Shown one piece after another: positions 18,582 to 29,423 of a stretch of DNA of 64,000 nucleotides. Position 1 is the first letter of the stretch. The number at the start of each line of letters is the position of its first letter. Under the pieces are notes generated by a model. It saw only the letters and a list, made by a program, of their open reading frames with translations, searched no databases and was not told the DNA's origin. Position numbers and translations under genes: made by a program. The stretch lies in assembly GCF_000422985.1 (NCBI RefSeq), contig NZ_AUHC01000013.1, positions 1 through 64,000 of the forward strand, in the 5' to 3' direction. This DNA comes from Erythrobacter cryptus DSM 12079 (GTDB lineage Bacteria > Pseudomonadota > Alphaproteobacteria > Sphingomonadales > Sphingomonadaceae).

Positions 18582-19265
18582 ATGCGTTACGGGTTCCTGG
18601 TGGCCGGCCTGCTGCTCGCCGCCGCGCTCGGGGCAAGGGCGCAAACGCCCGAGGCGGGGCCGGCTCCGGCTCCGATCGATCTCGCCCGGGCGATGAGCGG
18701 ACAGTTTGCCACGCTTGCCGATGACAGCGCCAACAACTTTGCCGAAACGCGGCTGGTGTTTGACAACCCCGCGCTGCTCGCCACGCTGGCGCCGGGTGAG
18801 GTGGATGGCGCGCTTGTCTATTCCTCGCTCCTCACCGGGCCGGAGCGCCGCCCCTATCGCCGCCGGGTGAGCGTGATCACGCGCGACGGCGCGGGTTTGC
18901 GCAGCGAGGCCTATGCCTTTGCCGATCCCGCGCGTTTTGCCGCGGGGCTGCCCTCGATGGCCGAGCTTGCCGGGCTGGTGCCGGCCGATCTGGTGCGCGG
19001 CATTGCCGCAGCGCCGGGGGCGGACTGCGCGATGCGCTGGCGCGCGCTCGCCGCGCCGGGCCATTGGCGGGGCATGATCGATCGCGCGGACTGCCGCTTG
19101 TGGTCGGAGCGGCGCGGCGCTTTCATCGCGCTCGAGGCCGAAACGCGGATCGAACCAGGCCGGATCGCCCAGACCGAGCGCGGGTATGATGCCGATGGCC
19201 ACCAGCTGTTCGGCACCGCGCCGGGCGAATTCATCGTGCAGGTGGCCGTTCAGCCCCAACCCTGA
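18582..19265 (+). CDS. Secreted CpcT/CpeT-fold protein
   Basis: This 227-residue protein has a signal peptide (MRYGFLVAGLLLAAALGARA) and a CpcT/CpeT-like domain with the pattern ADCAMRWRALAAPGHWRGMI, then CRLWS and FIALEAETRI, ending in GYDADGHQLFG. In cyanobacteria this fold attaches bilins to phycobiliproteins, but here no phycobilisome gene exists, so the name should not be taken as function. It probably binds a hydrophobic ligand in the periplasm. I chose the ATG at 18582 because it starts the signal peptide and has GGGAGG upstream; an ATG at 18549 adds 11 residues. Confidence 0.75.
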   Translation: MRYGFLVAGLLLAAALGARAQTPEAGPAPAPIDLARAMSGQFATLADDSANNFAETRLVFDNPALLATLAPGEVDGALVYSSLLTGPERRPYRRRVSVITRDGAGLRSEAYAFADPARFAAGLPSMAELAGLVPADLVRGIAAAPGADCAMRWRALAAPGHWRGMIDRADCRLWSERRGAFIALEAETRIEPGRIAQTERGYDADGHQLFGTAPGEFIVQVAVQPQP

Positions 19266-19274
19266 GAACGAGGC

Positions 19275-20729
19275 TCACGCCCCGGGCACTGCCGGCGTGC
19301 CGCCCAGCGCCTGCCACAGCACGATCCGCGCCCGGGCAGCGCGCCCCAGCGCCGCGGCGGCGCGCTCGCCGCTGGCATCGGCCGCGCGGCGCGCCTCGAG
19401 CACTTCGAGGAAGCTCGCAAGGCCAGCGCGGTAGCGCGTTTCGGCCAGCGCGGCGGCACGTTCAAGCTGGTCGCGCTCGGCAAGGGCCGTGCGCGCCTCG
19501 GCATCGGCGGCGCTGACCACGCCATAGCCCGCCTCGGCATCGCCGAGCGCCCGGAATACCGCGGCGCGATAGGCGGCAAAGGCAGCCCGCTTGTCCGCCG
19601 CGGCTGCATCGATCCCGGCGCCCACCCGCCCGAAATCGAGCAGCGGCCCGGCAATTGCGCCCGTGAGCGTGCCGATGATCGAATCGCTGTCGAAAAAGTC
19701 TTCCGGATCGAAGGCGAGCAGCCCGATCACCGCCGAGAGGGTAATGCGCGGGAAGCGTGCCCGCGCGGCGGCGGCAAGATCGGCATCGCGCGCGGCAAGA
19801 TTGGCAGCGGCCGCGGCGACATCGGGGCGGTTGGCGAGGAGATCGGAGGGCAGCGCCGCAGGCGGGAGGGCAGGCGCTGCGAGCGGGGCCGGATTGGCGA
19901 GCGCGGCGCGCACCGTGGCCGCGTCCTTGCCGGTCAGCGTCACCAGCCGCCCGATCAGCCGTGCGCGCTCGCTTTCGAGCGCGGCGAGGCGGGTGGCCGA
20001 GGCGCTGGCATTGGCCTCGGCGCGCACCCGGTCAAACCCCGGGGCGATCCCCGCCTGCTCGCGCACCAGGGCGAGCCGGGCGAGGCCCTGCGCCGCCTCG
20101 GCATCGGCGCTGATGGCAGCAGCGCGCGCCTCGATCACCCGCCAGTCGGTGACGCTCGCGGCGATCTCGGCCAGCAGCGCCAGGCGCACGCCCTGCGCCT
20201 CGGCGCTGGCGGCATCGATGCGGGCGATGGCCGCCCGTTCGCGCGCCTTGAGCTGGCCGAAGATGTCCGGATCCCAGCTGGCGGTGATGTTGGCGCCGTA
20301 GAAGGTCTGCTCTGCGGGGATGAAGCCCTGCTGTCCCGCCGGGCCGAACTGGGCGGGATTGATGCGGTTTTGCCGGATGCTGGCATCGGCGCTGATATTG
20401 GGCAGGCGCTCGGCCCCGGCGCGGCGGGCGCCCGCGCGGGCGGCCTCGATCCGGGCGGCGGCCTCGGCAAGGCTCGGCGCCTCGGCCAGCGCGGCGGCGC
20501 TGAGCGCGCGATAGGCCGGATCGCCCTCGGGCATGAGCGCGGCAAGGCTGGCCGCGGTCTCGCCCGCCGGCGCGTGGAAGAAGGCCGCCGGCAGTTCGGG
20601 CGTGGGCGTGGCGATCTCGGGCTTGGGGTTCGCCATGCAGCCCGCCAGTGCCAGCGCCACTGGCAGCAAGGCGAGCCGCAGGGCGCGGCGGCGAGCGGGG
20701 GCGCTGGTGCCGGCAGGCATCGCCGTCAC
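19275..20729 (-). CDS. NodT-family outer-membrane efflux lipoprotein
   Basis: This 484-residue protein is a TolC/OprM-like outer-membrane channel. The N-terminus is a lipoprotein signal with LALAGC, followed by two repeated outer-membrane efflux domains rich in Ala/Glu/Arg helices, with NPAPL, NRPDVAAAAANLAARDADLAAA and FDFGRVGAGIDAA-like segments (LLDFGRVGAGIDAA). Its start overlaps the HlyD-family stop by ATGA, so it is the last gene of the four-gene exporter operon. An ABC-type rather than RND partner is indicated by the neighbours. Confidence 0.9.
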   Translation of the reverse strand: MTAMPAGTSAPARRRALRLALLPVALALAGCMANPKPEIATPTPELPAAFFHAPAGETAASLAALMPEGDPAYRALSAAALAEAPSLAEAAARIEAARAGARRAGAERLPNISADASIRQNRINPAQFGPAGQQGFIPAEQTFYGANITASWDPDIFGQLKARERAAIARIDAASAEAQGVRLALLAEIAASVTDWRVIEARAAAISADAEAAQGLARLALVREQAGIAPGFDRVRAEANASASATRLAALESERARLIGRLVTLTGKDAATVRAALANPAPLAAPALPPAALPSDLLANRPDVAAAAANLAARDADLAAAARARFPRITLSAVIGLLAFDPEDFFDSDSIIGTLTGAIAGPLLDFGRVGAGIDAAAADKRAAFAAYRAAVFRALGDAEAGYGVVSAADAEARTALAERDQLERAAALAETRYRAGLASFLEVLEARRAADASGERAAAALGRAARARIVLWQALGGTPAVPGA

Positions 20730-21724
20730 GCCCCCTGCTGCGCGCGGGGGGCATCCTTGGGCTTGCCCCGCGCCGGAATGAAGGCATCGATCTGCTGGCC
20801 GACCCGGAAGGCATCGGAGGGCGGCAGTTCATAGATCAGCTGGAGCACCCGCACATCGACCCTTTCGGCCGCGCTGTTCGTGAGCGAGCGCTTGGGCACC
20901 ACCTGTGGCTCGGCCCGCACGAAGCGCGCGCTGACATGAAGTTCGGCCGCCCCGCGCGGCGAGACCACCGCCGGCTGGCCCAGCGCCACCCGGGCGATCT
21001 CGTTCTCGTCGATATCGACGCGCACATGCAGCGGCGTGGTCTGGCCCATCTGGATGAACGGCTGGCTGTTCCCCCCACCCTGCGTGGCGACGAATTCGCC
21101 CGGGCGGATGTTGACCGCGAGGATCTCGCCGGCGATCGGTGCGCGCACGGTGAGCCGTTCGATCTCGGTGCGCGCCGCGGCGGCGGCAGCCTCGGCGGCA
21201 GCGAGCCGGGCGCGGGCAAGGCCGAGCCGGCTGGTCGCGGCGGCTTCCTCGCCCTCGGCGCGGATCACCTCGGCGCGGCTCACCGCGGCCGGATCGGCAA
21301 GGCTGCGGTAGAGCGCAAGCTGCTGGCGCGCGGTGGCCTGAGCGGCGCTGGCCTCGGCGATCGCGGCGCGGGCCTCTCCGATCGCGGCCTCGGCCTGCCT
21401 CAGGCTGGCGCGCGCGGCGCGGGCATCGACGGTGAACAGCACCTCGCCCGCAGCCACCTTGTCACCCGGGCGCACCCTGACTTCGGTGACAAGGCCCGAA
21501 AGCGCCGAGCCGATATCGATCACCTCGCTTGCCGGTTCGACTACCCCGGCCCCGGCAACCCGCGGGGCATTGGCGAGCGCCCCCACCGCCTTGGGCGGCT
21601 GTTCGGCCGGCTCGGCGAGCGAGCGATCGGGTAGGCCGATCGCGATCATGTAGACGGCAAAGAGGAGGCCGATCACCGCGGCGACCGGCAGGATCTGGCG
21701 GCTGAAGCTCAGGTTGCGCAGCAT
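20726..21724 (-). CDS. HlyD-family membrane fusion protein (DevB-like)
   Basis: This 332-residue periplasmic adaptor has an N-terminal membrane anchor (about residues 11-29), a lipoyl/barrel-sandwich half near [17 protein letters not shown], a long Ala-rich coiled coil (about 110-195), and a second half with [20 protein letters not shown]. This is the DevB form of HlyD proteins that work with DevC/DevA ABC transporters. The gene lies 33 bases after the ATPase gene and is coupled to the channel gene, so it links the inner-membrane pump to the channel. Confidence 0.92.
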   Translation of the reverse strand: MLRNLSFSRQILPVAAVIGLLFAVYMIAIGLPDRSLAEPAEQPPKAVGALANAPRVAGAGVVEPASEVIDIGSALSGLVTEVRVRPGDKVAAGEVLFTVDARAARASLRQAEAAIGEARAAIAEASAAQATARQQLALYRSLADPAAVSRAEVIRAEGEEAAATSRLGLARARLAAAEAAAAAARTEIERLTVRAPIAGEILAVNIRPGEFVATQGGGNSQPFIQMGQTTPLHVRVDIDENEIARVALGQPAVVSPRGAAELHVSARFVRAEPQVVPKRSLTNSAAERVDVRVLQLIYELPPSDAFRVGQQIDAFIPARGKPKDAPRAQQGA

Positions 21725-21757
21725 GGAGTCCTCGGCACGTTCACGGGGGAGAGGGGA

Positions 21758-22510
21758 TCAGTGGTCATCGGGCATGGCCGTGCCATCGTGGGTGATGCGC
21801 CCGTCCTCGAGCGCGATGATGCGATCGGCCAGATCGAAGATGCGGTTGTCGTGGGTGACGATGATGCACGCCCGATCGGGCGCGATCGCCACCTCGCGCA
21901 AGAGGTCCATCACCCGCCGGCCCGAGGAGGCATCGAGCGCCGCGGTCGGCTCGTCGCACACCACCAGGCGCGGGGCATGGACGAGCGCGCGGGCGATTGC
22001 GACGCGCTGCTGCTGCCCGCCGGAAAGCTGGCGCGGCAGCTTGTCGGCCTGATCGCCGATGTTGAGCCGCTCGAGCAGCACCTTGGCGCGTTCGCGCGCT
22101 TCCTCGCGCGGCACGCCCTGGGCGATCAGCGGCACCGCGGCATTGGCGGCCGCATCGATCGAGGGGATGAGGTTGTATTGCTGGAAGATGAAGCCGATGT
22201 TGTGGAGGCGGAAGCGCACCAGATCGCTGTCGGAGAGCTTGTAGATATCCGTGCCGAACACCCGCACCTCGCCCGCGGTGGGATAGAGGATGCCGCACAT
22301 GATCGAGATCAGCGTGGTCTTGCCCGAGCCGCTCTCGCCGACGATGTAGGTCATCTCGCCCGGGCGGATGTCGCAATCGATGCCGTGGAGCACGCGGATG
22401 GTGCTCTGCCCCGCCTCGAAATCGCGCACGATCCCGCGCGCGCAGATCGCCGCCTCGGGGTCGCAGCCGCCGATCGCCCGGGTGCCGACGATGCTGCCCG
22501 CCGCGTTCAC
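21758..22510 (-). CDS. ABC transporter ATP-binding protein (DevA/LolD-like)
   Basis: This 250-residue ATPase has Walker [11 protein letters not shown], the Q-loop [10 protein letters not shown], signature [15 protein letters not shown], Walker [13 protein letters not shown] and H-loop IIVTHD. I take the start as GTG 22510, which overlaps the permease stop (GTGA) and gives a normal length; a longer frame would enter the permease. It belongs to the MacB/LolD/DevA group that powers periplasmic transport rather than import. Confidence 0.93.
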   Translation of the reverse strand: MNAAGSIVGTRAIGGCDPEAAICARGIVRDFEAGQSTIRVLHGIDCDIRPGEMTYIVGESGSGKTTLISIMCGILYPTAGEVRVFGTDIYKLSDSDLVRFRLHNIGFIFQQYNLIPSIDAAANAAVPLIAQGVPREEARERAKVLLERLNIGDQADKLPRQLSGGQQQRVAIARALVHAPRLVVCDEPTAALDASSGRRVMDLLREVAIAPDRACIIVTHDNRIFDLADRIIALEDGRITHDGTAMPDDH

Positions 22511-23643
22511 CGGAACACCGCCGCCGGTTCGGTCTTGAGCACGCTGCGGATGGCGATGAAGCCGGTGATCGCCAGGATCACCACCACCGCGGCGAGGCTG
22601 ATCAGCGGGATTTGCCACGGGATGTAGAAGCCCTTGAAGAAGGGATTGCCGCCAAAGGCCTTGAGAAACAGCACCGTGCCGACCACGCCAAGGGCATAGC
22701 CGATGAGCCCGACCAGCCCCGCCTGCACCGCCACCATTTGCACGATCTTGCCGTTGGTGACCCCGATCGCCTTCAAGGCGCCGAACTGCTTGATGTTGTC
22801 GCGCAGGAACAGGCTGAAGGTGAGGCCCACGATCGCCACCCCGACGACGAAGCCCAGAAACACGGTGATGCCGAAATTGGTAGGGATGCCGGTGTTCTCG
22901 ATGATGAAGTTGATGCCCGCCCGGGCAAATTCGTCGTGGGTTTGGGCCTTGAGACCGGTCTCCTTCTCGATCCGCGCAGCCACTGCTTGCGGGCTTTCGC
23001 CCTCGCGCACTCCGGCCAGCACGAAGGTCATCCGGTTGCGGGTGCCGGGCACGTAATTGAGCGCATTGGAATAGCGGGTGTAGAGCACGACCTGGCTGGT
23101 GAAGGAGGGGATGGCATCGGCAATGCCGCGGATCACCGCGCGCTGATCATTGAGTTCGAGCCGCTCGCCCAGCGCCTGGCCACCATCGGAAAACAGGCGG
23201 GTGGTGCCCACATCGTCGATCACCACGCTGTCGGGCGCGAACAGCACGGTCTTGTCGCCCGCGACCATCCGCTTGGGCAGGCCGATCAGCGTGGCATCAT
23301 CGACCCCGATCACCGCCACGCCTTCAAGGTCACCCTCCTTGGTGCGGACATTGGCAGCCGCGCGCAGATGCGGCACCGCCCATTCCACCCCTTCGACCGA
23401 GCGCACCTTGTCAAGCGCGGTGGCTGGCATGGGGAAGCTGACATCGGTGGTGCGGCTGACTGGGTCCATCACCCACACCTGCGCCTCGGGAGCGTTGAAC
23501 ACCCCGCTCGCCCCGCGCTCGATCAGGTTGATGAAGATCGTCATCTGCTGGGTGATGAGCAGCGTGGAAAAGCCGATGCCAAAGAGCAGCCCATAGAACT
23601 TCTGGGCATCCCCGGTCAGCATCCTGATGGCGATCCAAAGCAC
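22507..23643 (-). CDS. ABC transporter permease, FtsX/DevC type
   Basis: This 378-residue permease has one N-terminal membrane helix, a large periplasmic MacB-like domain (about residues 45-250), and three C-terminal helices forming the FtsX domain, with FGALKAIGVTNGKIVQMV in the coupling region. It is the first gene of the four-gene export operon (permease, ATPase, adaptor, channel) and is divergent from the TetR gene. The exported substrate is unknown; DevBCA relatives export glycolipids. Confidence 0.92.
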   Translation of the reverse strand: MLWIAIRMLTGDAQKFYGLLFGIGFSTLLITQQMTIFINLIERGASGVFNAPEAQVWVMDPVSRTTDVSFPMPATALDKVRSVEGVEWAVPHLRAAANVRTKEGDLEGVAVIGVDDATLIGLPKRMVAGDKTVLFAPDSVVIDDVGTTRLFSDGGQALGERLELNDQRAVIRGIADAIPSFTSQVVLYTRYSNALNYVPGTRNRMTFVLAGVREGESPQAVAARIEKETGLKAQTHDEFARAGINFIIENTGIPTNFGITVFLGFVVGVAIVGLTFSLFLRDNIKQFGALKAIGVTNGKIVQMVAVQAGLVGLIGYALGVVGTVLFLKAFGGNPFFKGFYIPWQIPLISLAAVVVILAITGFIAIRSVLKTEPAAVFR

Positions 23644-23701
23644 GGGGAGGGAACCTCTGCGCTGGCGATGGGTTGCAATCTTGGGCTATCCGGCCCATTA
23701 T

Positions 23702-23735
23702 TGAACGGTGTCGTTTAAATGAACGGGGTCGTTCA
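23702..23735. promoter_or_regulatory. Tandem TetR operators between exporter operon and tetR
   Basis: Two near-identical palindromic units lie head to tail with an 18-base period: TGAACGGTGTCGTTTA (23702) and TGAACGGGGTCGTTCA (23720). The second has perfect six-base arms TGAACG/CGTTCA; the first has one arm mismatch. They sit in the 94-base gap between the divergent exporter permease and the TetR gene, two bases before the TetR start, where a repressor would control both directions. Confidence 0.75.
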
Positions 23736-23737
23736 CT

Positions 23738-24412
23738 TTGTCAATCGCCGAAACATCGGTTGCAGAAAAAAATGCAAATCCGCGACGCGGCGGACGGCCC
23801 CTCGATGCGGCCAAGCGGCGCGCGATCATCGAGAAGGCAGCCCACCACTTCTTCCACCACGGCTTTGCCGCGACCGCGATCGAGCAGGTGGCGGCCGATG
23901 CCGGGGTTTCCAAGGTCACGATCTACAACCAGTTTGGCGACAAGCGGGCGCTGTTTGCCGCGGCGGTGGAATGCGAATGCGAAAAGATACGCGGGCATTT
24001 CTCGCTCGATCCGGCGCGGCAGGGGAGCATCGCCGAACGTCTGACAGCGATTGGCGCGGCGATCGTTGCGTTCCTCTCGCGCCCCGAGATGGTGCAGTTC
24101 GAGCGCCGCATCGCCGCCGAGACCGAGGCCGAGCCGGGGCTTGGTGCGGCCTTTCTCGAGGCCGGGCCGTGGCGGATGAAACGTGCCTTTGCCGCCTATC
24201 TCAGCCATGCCGAGGCGGCGGGGGAACTGCGGGTCGCCGATCCGCTGCTCGCTGCCGAGCAATTCGTTTCGCTGTGCAAGGGCATGGGCGATCTCGAGCG
24301 CCGCTTCGGCTGCCATGATGACGATGAGACCAACCGGCGGCGCATTGCCGGGGCGGTCGAGGTGTTCCTTGCCGCCTATGGCGCTGCCCCGGGCGCGGCG
24401 CGTGATCGATAA
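23738..24412 (+). CDS. TetR/AcrR family transcriptional regulator
   Basis: This 224-residue regulator has the TetR N-terminal helix-turn-helix: AIIEKAAHHFFHHGFAATAIEQVAADAGVSKVTIYNQFGDKRALF (quoted in two parts elsewhere as a single domain, residues about 29-75). The C-terminal ligand domain contains an FVSLCKGMGDLERRFG helix. The first in-frame start is TTG 23738; the ATG at 23719 is in another frame. It should repress the divergent DevBCA-type exporter and itself through the tandem operators just upstream. The inducer is unknown. Confidence 0.88.
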   Translation: MSIAETSVAEKNANPRRGGRPLDAAKRRAIIEKAAHHFFHHGFAATAIEQVAADAGVSKVTIYNQFGDKRALFAAAVECECEKIRGHFSLDPARQGSIAERLTAIGAAIVAFLSRPEMVQFERRIAAETEAEPGLGAAFLEAGPWRMKRAFAAYLSHAEAAGELRVADPLLAAEQFVSLCKGMGDLERRFGCHDDDETNRRRIAGAVEVFLAAYGAAPGAARDR

Positions 24413-24463
24413 TTCGCATCTGCCTGTTCGAAATTTGGCACCGTCCCTTGGGGGGGCTTTGTC

Positions 24464-24491
24464 TTGCCATTCACCCCGTGCGTCCTACATT
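24464..24491 (+). promoter_or_regulatory. Likely vegetative promoter of ftsH
   Basis: TTGCCA at 24464-24469 and TACATT at 24486-24491 are separated by 16 bases, a reasonable sigma-70-type promoter. The -10 element ends 29 bases before the ftsH ATG, and an AAAAAGGA ribosome site lies between. Confidence 0.5.
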
Positions 24492-24520
24492 GCCGGGGCG
24501 AGAAAAAGGAATCCGGTGCG

Positions 24521-26482
<1,962 letters not shown>

Positions 26483-26540
26483 TCCCGCGCTTCAGCCCGG
26501 GTTAAGCCCGCCCCCGGCAGCCGATGCGCCGGCGGTGACG

Positions 26541-26948
26541 ATGATGTTTGGCGCAGGTCTTGCCCCGGCCGCGTTGGCGTCGCTTGCCGTGCCTGCGCTC
26601 GCCGAGGTTGCCGCGCCGGCGCCCGAACCGACGCTGGGCGGATGGATCGCACGTGACCGCGAGCTTGCCCAGCGCGGGGTGGCGAGCGTCGACCATCCCG
26701 AGATGCAGCAGCTTTATGGCGATGTGGTGGCCGCGCTCGGCAAGGCGCGCGCCGCGATCGCAGCGCAGCGCGCCGCCGGAGCGCCGCCCGCCGCCTGCCT
26801 GCCGCCGCCGGGTGCGGTCCAGCTCACCTCGCGCAAGATCGGCACCTGGCTCAGCGCCCGCCCCGCCGCCGAGCAGGGCGAGGCCCTCTCGGCCGTGATG
26901 GCGCGCTTCCTTGCGGCCCGCTTCCCCTGCCCTGCGCCTTCTCAATAG
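26541..26948 (+). CDS. Rap1a/Tai-like small secreted protein
   Basis: This protein of about 135 residues has a signal peptide-like N-terminus (about residues 1-22, ending ALA) and a mature helical part. The C-terminal pattern ACLPPPGAVQLTSRKIGTWL followed by a helix and FPCP resembles the Rap1a/Tai domain, including its two cysteines. That domain was named from immunity proteins of type VI effectors, but stand-alone homologues of unknown role are widespread. ATG 26541 or 26544 or an upstream GTG could be the start. Its end overlaps the convergent DUF3667 gene by seven bases. Confidence 0.6.
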   Translation: MMFGAGLAPAALASLAVPALAEVAAPAPEPTLGGWIARDRELAQRGVASVDHPEMQQLYGDVVAALGKARAAIAAQRAAGAPPAACLPPPGAVQLTSRKIGTWLSARPAAEQGEALSAVMARFLAARFPCPAPSQ

Positions 26949-28015
26949 GCGCCGAGCAGGCCGATAATTACGAGAAACAGCACAAGCACAATTTGGGTGC
27001 AGATGAGGAGCACCACGAAGCGCCACAGCGCCGAGGTGCGGCTCAGCCCATAGGCATGGCGCAGCTGCTTGTAGAGGTGCAGCGGCACGGCGATGAGAAA
27101 GATCAGCACCGCCCAGTCGCCGCCGCCCGGAATGAGGCTGAGCAGCGAAAGCGCGATGAACAGCAGGGACATGAAGGCCAGCGAATAGGTAACGAAGACC
27201 GCATGGTCATAGGCCTTGAACTCTCGCCGCCAGGCGAACATCAGCCACAGGAAGGGGATCGAGAGCGGGATCAGCAGCCAGCTGAACTTGTAGCTGTTGG
27301 CCTGCAGCTTGTAGAGCATCAGGCCGGGGTTCCTGTTCCATTTCTTGATCAGCCCCTCGTCGAGAAAGCGAATCCCGGTGGGAGCATTGTCGGGATTGCC
27401 AAGATCGATCTCGATCGGCGCGTTGCCGGCCGCCTTGAGGACGTTGGTGAGCCCGGTAATCTCGTTGTCGATCTCGGCGCGCCGGGGGCTGGCATTGGGC
27501 AGGGCGGCGCGTTCCTGCTCGAGCGCGGTGATCTGTTGCTGGATATTCGTCCGGAACGCAGAATTCGTGGCTTGATCGCCATAATTGCTCCAGCCCTCCA
27601 GAAAATCGTCCGAGACCGAAACCCCCACCATCTGGAACACCGCGAACATCGCAAAGACGCTGAACAGGAACAGCGCCATCGGGCTGACGAACTTGGCCCG
27701 CTCGCCCGCGATGAAGCGGCGGGTGAGCTCGCCGGGGCGCAGGGTGAGCAGCGGCAGGGTGTTCCACAGCTTGCCATCGAGATGCAGCACGCCGTGCACG
27801 AGATCATGGCCGATCGCGGCAAGGCTGCGGTGGATATCGGCTTTCTGCCCGCATTCAGGGCAGAAATGGCCGACAAAGCGGGTCTGGCAATTGGGGCAGG
27901 TGGTGGGCGCGCCGTCCCGGGCAGGCGCGGCCCCGGCCTCGCCCTCGCCTTCCACCGCGTGGGAGAGCAGGCCGCCCTCGATCACCGTGCCGATGCCCTC
28001 GCTCACGCCGCTCAT
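26942..28015 (-). CDS. DUF3667 membrane protein with N-terminal zinc ribbon
   Basis: This 357-residue protein has a zinc-ribbon near residues 38-60 (CPNCQTRFVGHFCPECGQ) followed by the DUF3667 pattern HDLVHGVLHLDGKLWNTLPLLTLRPG and GERAKFVSPMALFLF. At least four or five membrane helices follow, with a helical soluble insertion of about 100 residues. Function is unknown. I start it at ATG 28015; longer frames upstream have non-protein composition. The downstream end overlaps the Rap1a-like gene tail to tail. Confidence 0.8.
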   Translation of the reverse strand: MSGVSEGIGTVIEGGLLSHAVEGEGEAGAAPARDGAPTTCPNCQTRFVGHFCPECGQKADIHRSLAAIGHDLVHGVLHLDGKLWNTLPLLTLRPGELTRRFIAGERAKFVSPMALFLFSVFAMFAVFQMVGVSVSDDFLEGWSNYGDQATNSAFRTNIQQQITALEQERAALPNASPRRAEIDNEITGLTNVLKAAGNAPIEIDLGNPDNAPTGIRFLDEGLIKKWNRNPGLMLYKLQANSYKFSWLLIPLSIPFLWLMFAWRREFKAYDHAVFVTYSLAFMSLLFIALSLLSLIPGGGDWAVLIFLIAVPLHLYKQLRHAYGLSRTSALWRFVVLLICTQIVLVLFLVIIGLLGAY

Positions 28016-28107
28016 TGATTGCGCCCCAGATTGTGCCGCAGCACTATAGGGGCGAATTTCGCAGCTGCAAAATCCGCCTAGTGGCGCGCGCGCGTTGGAG
28101 GCAGCGG

Positions 28108-28839
28108 CTAGCGGCTTGCCAGCTTGCGCTCGATCGCGGTCCACAGCTGCGCGATCGCGCGCGCGGCAGGCGAACGCGGGGCAAAGGCGCCCACCGGCTG
28201 GCGCAGGCTGGCGCATTGCTCGACCGCACTGGCGAGCGGGATCGCGGGCCAGGTGGGATTTGCCGCGCGCGCCTCGCGGTGGAGGCTGCGGCGCAGATCG
28301 ATCATCGAGAGCACCGGCAGGATCGGCGGATGGCTCTTGCCGCTGGCGCGCACTTCCTCGACCACCACCTCGAAAGCGCGGGCCGACAGCGGCGAGGGCG
28401 GCAGCGGCACGATCACCAGATCGGCCGCGCGCATCACCTGCGCGCTCACCTCATTGAGCACCGGGGCGCAATCGAGCAGCACCCGGTCATAATCCTTGTG
28501 CAGCGCCTCGACCAGCCGGGCGAGGCGCTTCTTCTTGCCCAGCCGGTCAAGCTGGCGATCGAGCGTGCGGATGCTCTCATCGGCGGGCAGAAGATCAAGA
28601 TTGGCATGGCCGGTCGGCTGGATCAGCCGCGCCGGATTGCTGTCCTCGGCAAAGACGCTGTCGGCGCTGCGCTTCTTCTTCGGATCGACCCCGAGGAGAA
28701 AGCCCGAGCCATTGGCCGCATCGAGATCCCACAGCAGCGTGCGGCGCCGCGAAATGGTGGCCGCGCACCAGGCAAGGTTAACCGCCAGCGTGGTTTTGCC
28801 CACCCCGCCCTTGACGCTGTAGATCGCGATCGCTGCCAT
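28108..28839 (-). CDS. ParA/MinD-like ATPase
   Basis: This 243-residue protein has the deviant Walker A KGGVGKTTLAVNLA near the N-terminus and the Walker B-like DYDRVLLDCAP. The middle has LLPADESIRTLDRQLD. There is no ParB gene or parS-like array next to it, so it is an orphan ParA-type ATPase rather than the chromosome partition gene. Such orphans position polysaccharide machinery, chemoreceptors or PHA granules; which one applies here cannot be read from the sequence. A possible Pho box lies about 18 bases upstream. Confidence 0.85.
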   Translation of the reverse strand: MAAIAIYSVKGGVGKTTLAVNLAWCAATISRRRTLLWDLDAANGSGFLLGVDPKKKRSADSVFAEDSNPARLIQPTGHANLDLLPADESIRTLDRQLDRLGKKKRLARLVEALHKDYDRVLLDCAPVLNEVSAQVMRAADLVIVPLPPSPLSARAFEVVVEEVRASGKSHPPILPVLSMIDLRRSLHREARAANPTWPAIPLASAVEQCASLRQPVGAFAPRSPAARAIAQLWTAIERKLASR

Positions 28840-28856
28840 GTCCGGCCCGCCCTGGC

Positions 28857-28874
28857 GTTACAATTTGATGACAA
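28857..28874 (-). promoter_or_regulatory. Possible Pho box/inverted repeat upstream of the ParA-like gene
   Basis: On the minus strand this reads TTGTCAT-CAAA-TTGTAAC, two seven-base direct repeats with a four-base spacer, as in Pho boxes (CTGTCAT consensus). It lies inside a TGGCGTT/AACGCCA inverted repeat (28853-28879), so a dyad operator is the alternative reading. Confidence 0.35.
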
Positions 28875-28988
28875 CGCCAAGGAATAGCGCGCAACGCCCG
28901 CCTGGCAAGCGCAAGCGCCGCAGCGTCACGAGGCGGTCAAGCAGGGAGGAGGGTATGGGGCGCGCCGGCGTGGCGACGCTCCAACCGG

Positions 28989-29333
28989 TCAGCCGTCGTA
29001 ATCGCCGCCGAGCGAGGCGGTGCGCGCCGGCGCCGAGGCGGTGATGCGCAGCGCTTCGGCCGACTGGCTGAGCGAGCCGATCTCATCGGCCTCGTCCTCG
29101 TCATCGGGGAGGATCTTCTGGAGGCTGGTGATCAGCGCCTCGCGCAGCGAATCGGGGCTGATCGTCTGCTCGGCGATCTCGCGCAGCGCCACCACCGGGT
29201 TCTTGTCCCGATCGCGATCGATCGTCAGCTCGGCGCCGCCCGAGATCTCGCGCGCACGCTGCGCGGCGAGCAGCACGAGATCGAAACGGTTGGGAACCTT
29301 GTCAACGCAATCTTCAACCGTGACGCGGGCCAT
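28989..29333 (-). CDS. rpoZ: RNA polymerase omega subunit
   Basis: This 114-residue protein opens with [30 protein letters not shown], the conserved omega N-terminus (quoted length is the motif region at residues 1-30), and has the [10 protein letters not shown] segment. It stabilises beta-prime and assembles into RNA polymerase; in proteobacteria it also forms part of the ppGpp site. The Met at 29333 is the family start; 20 extra upstream residues are unlikely. The C-terminal acidic extension is typical of sphingomonads. Confidence 0.95.
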   Translation of the reverse strand: MARVTVEDCVDKVPNRFDLVLLAAQRAREISGGAELTIDRDRDKNPVVALREIAEQTISPDSLREALITSLQKILPDDEDEADEIGSLSQSAEALRITASAPARTASLGGDYDG

Positions 29334-29423
29334 GGGGAGCCTTCTTCCAAATAAGCTGGGAAAGGGGAAGCGCGCAGCTAGGCATCGCGCCACGCAAAGT
29401 CAAGCGTGGCGCCGCAGCCTGGC

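Noticed and set aside
18582-19265. Phycobilin lyase function for the CpcT-fold protein
   Set aside because: No phycobiliprotein or bilin synthesis gene is present, and this fold is widespread in bacteria that lack them.
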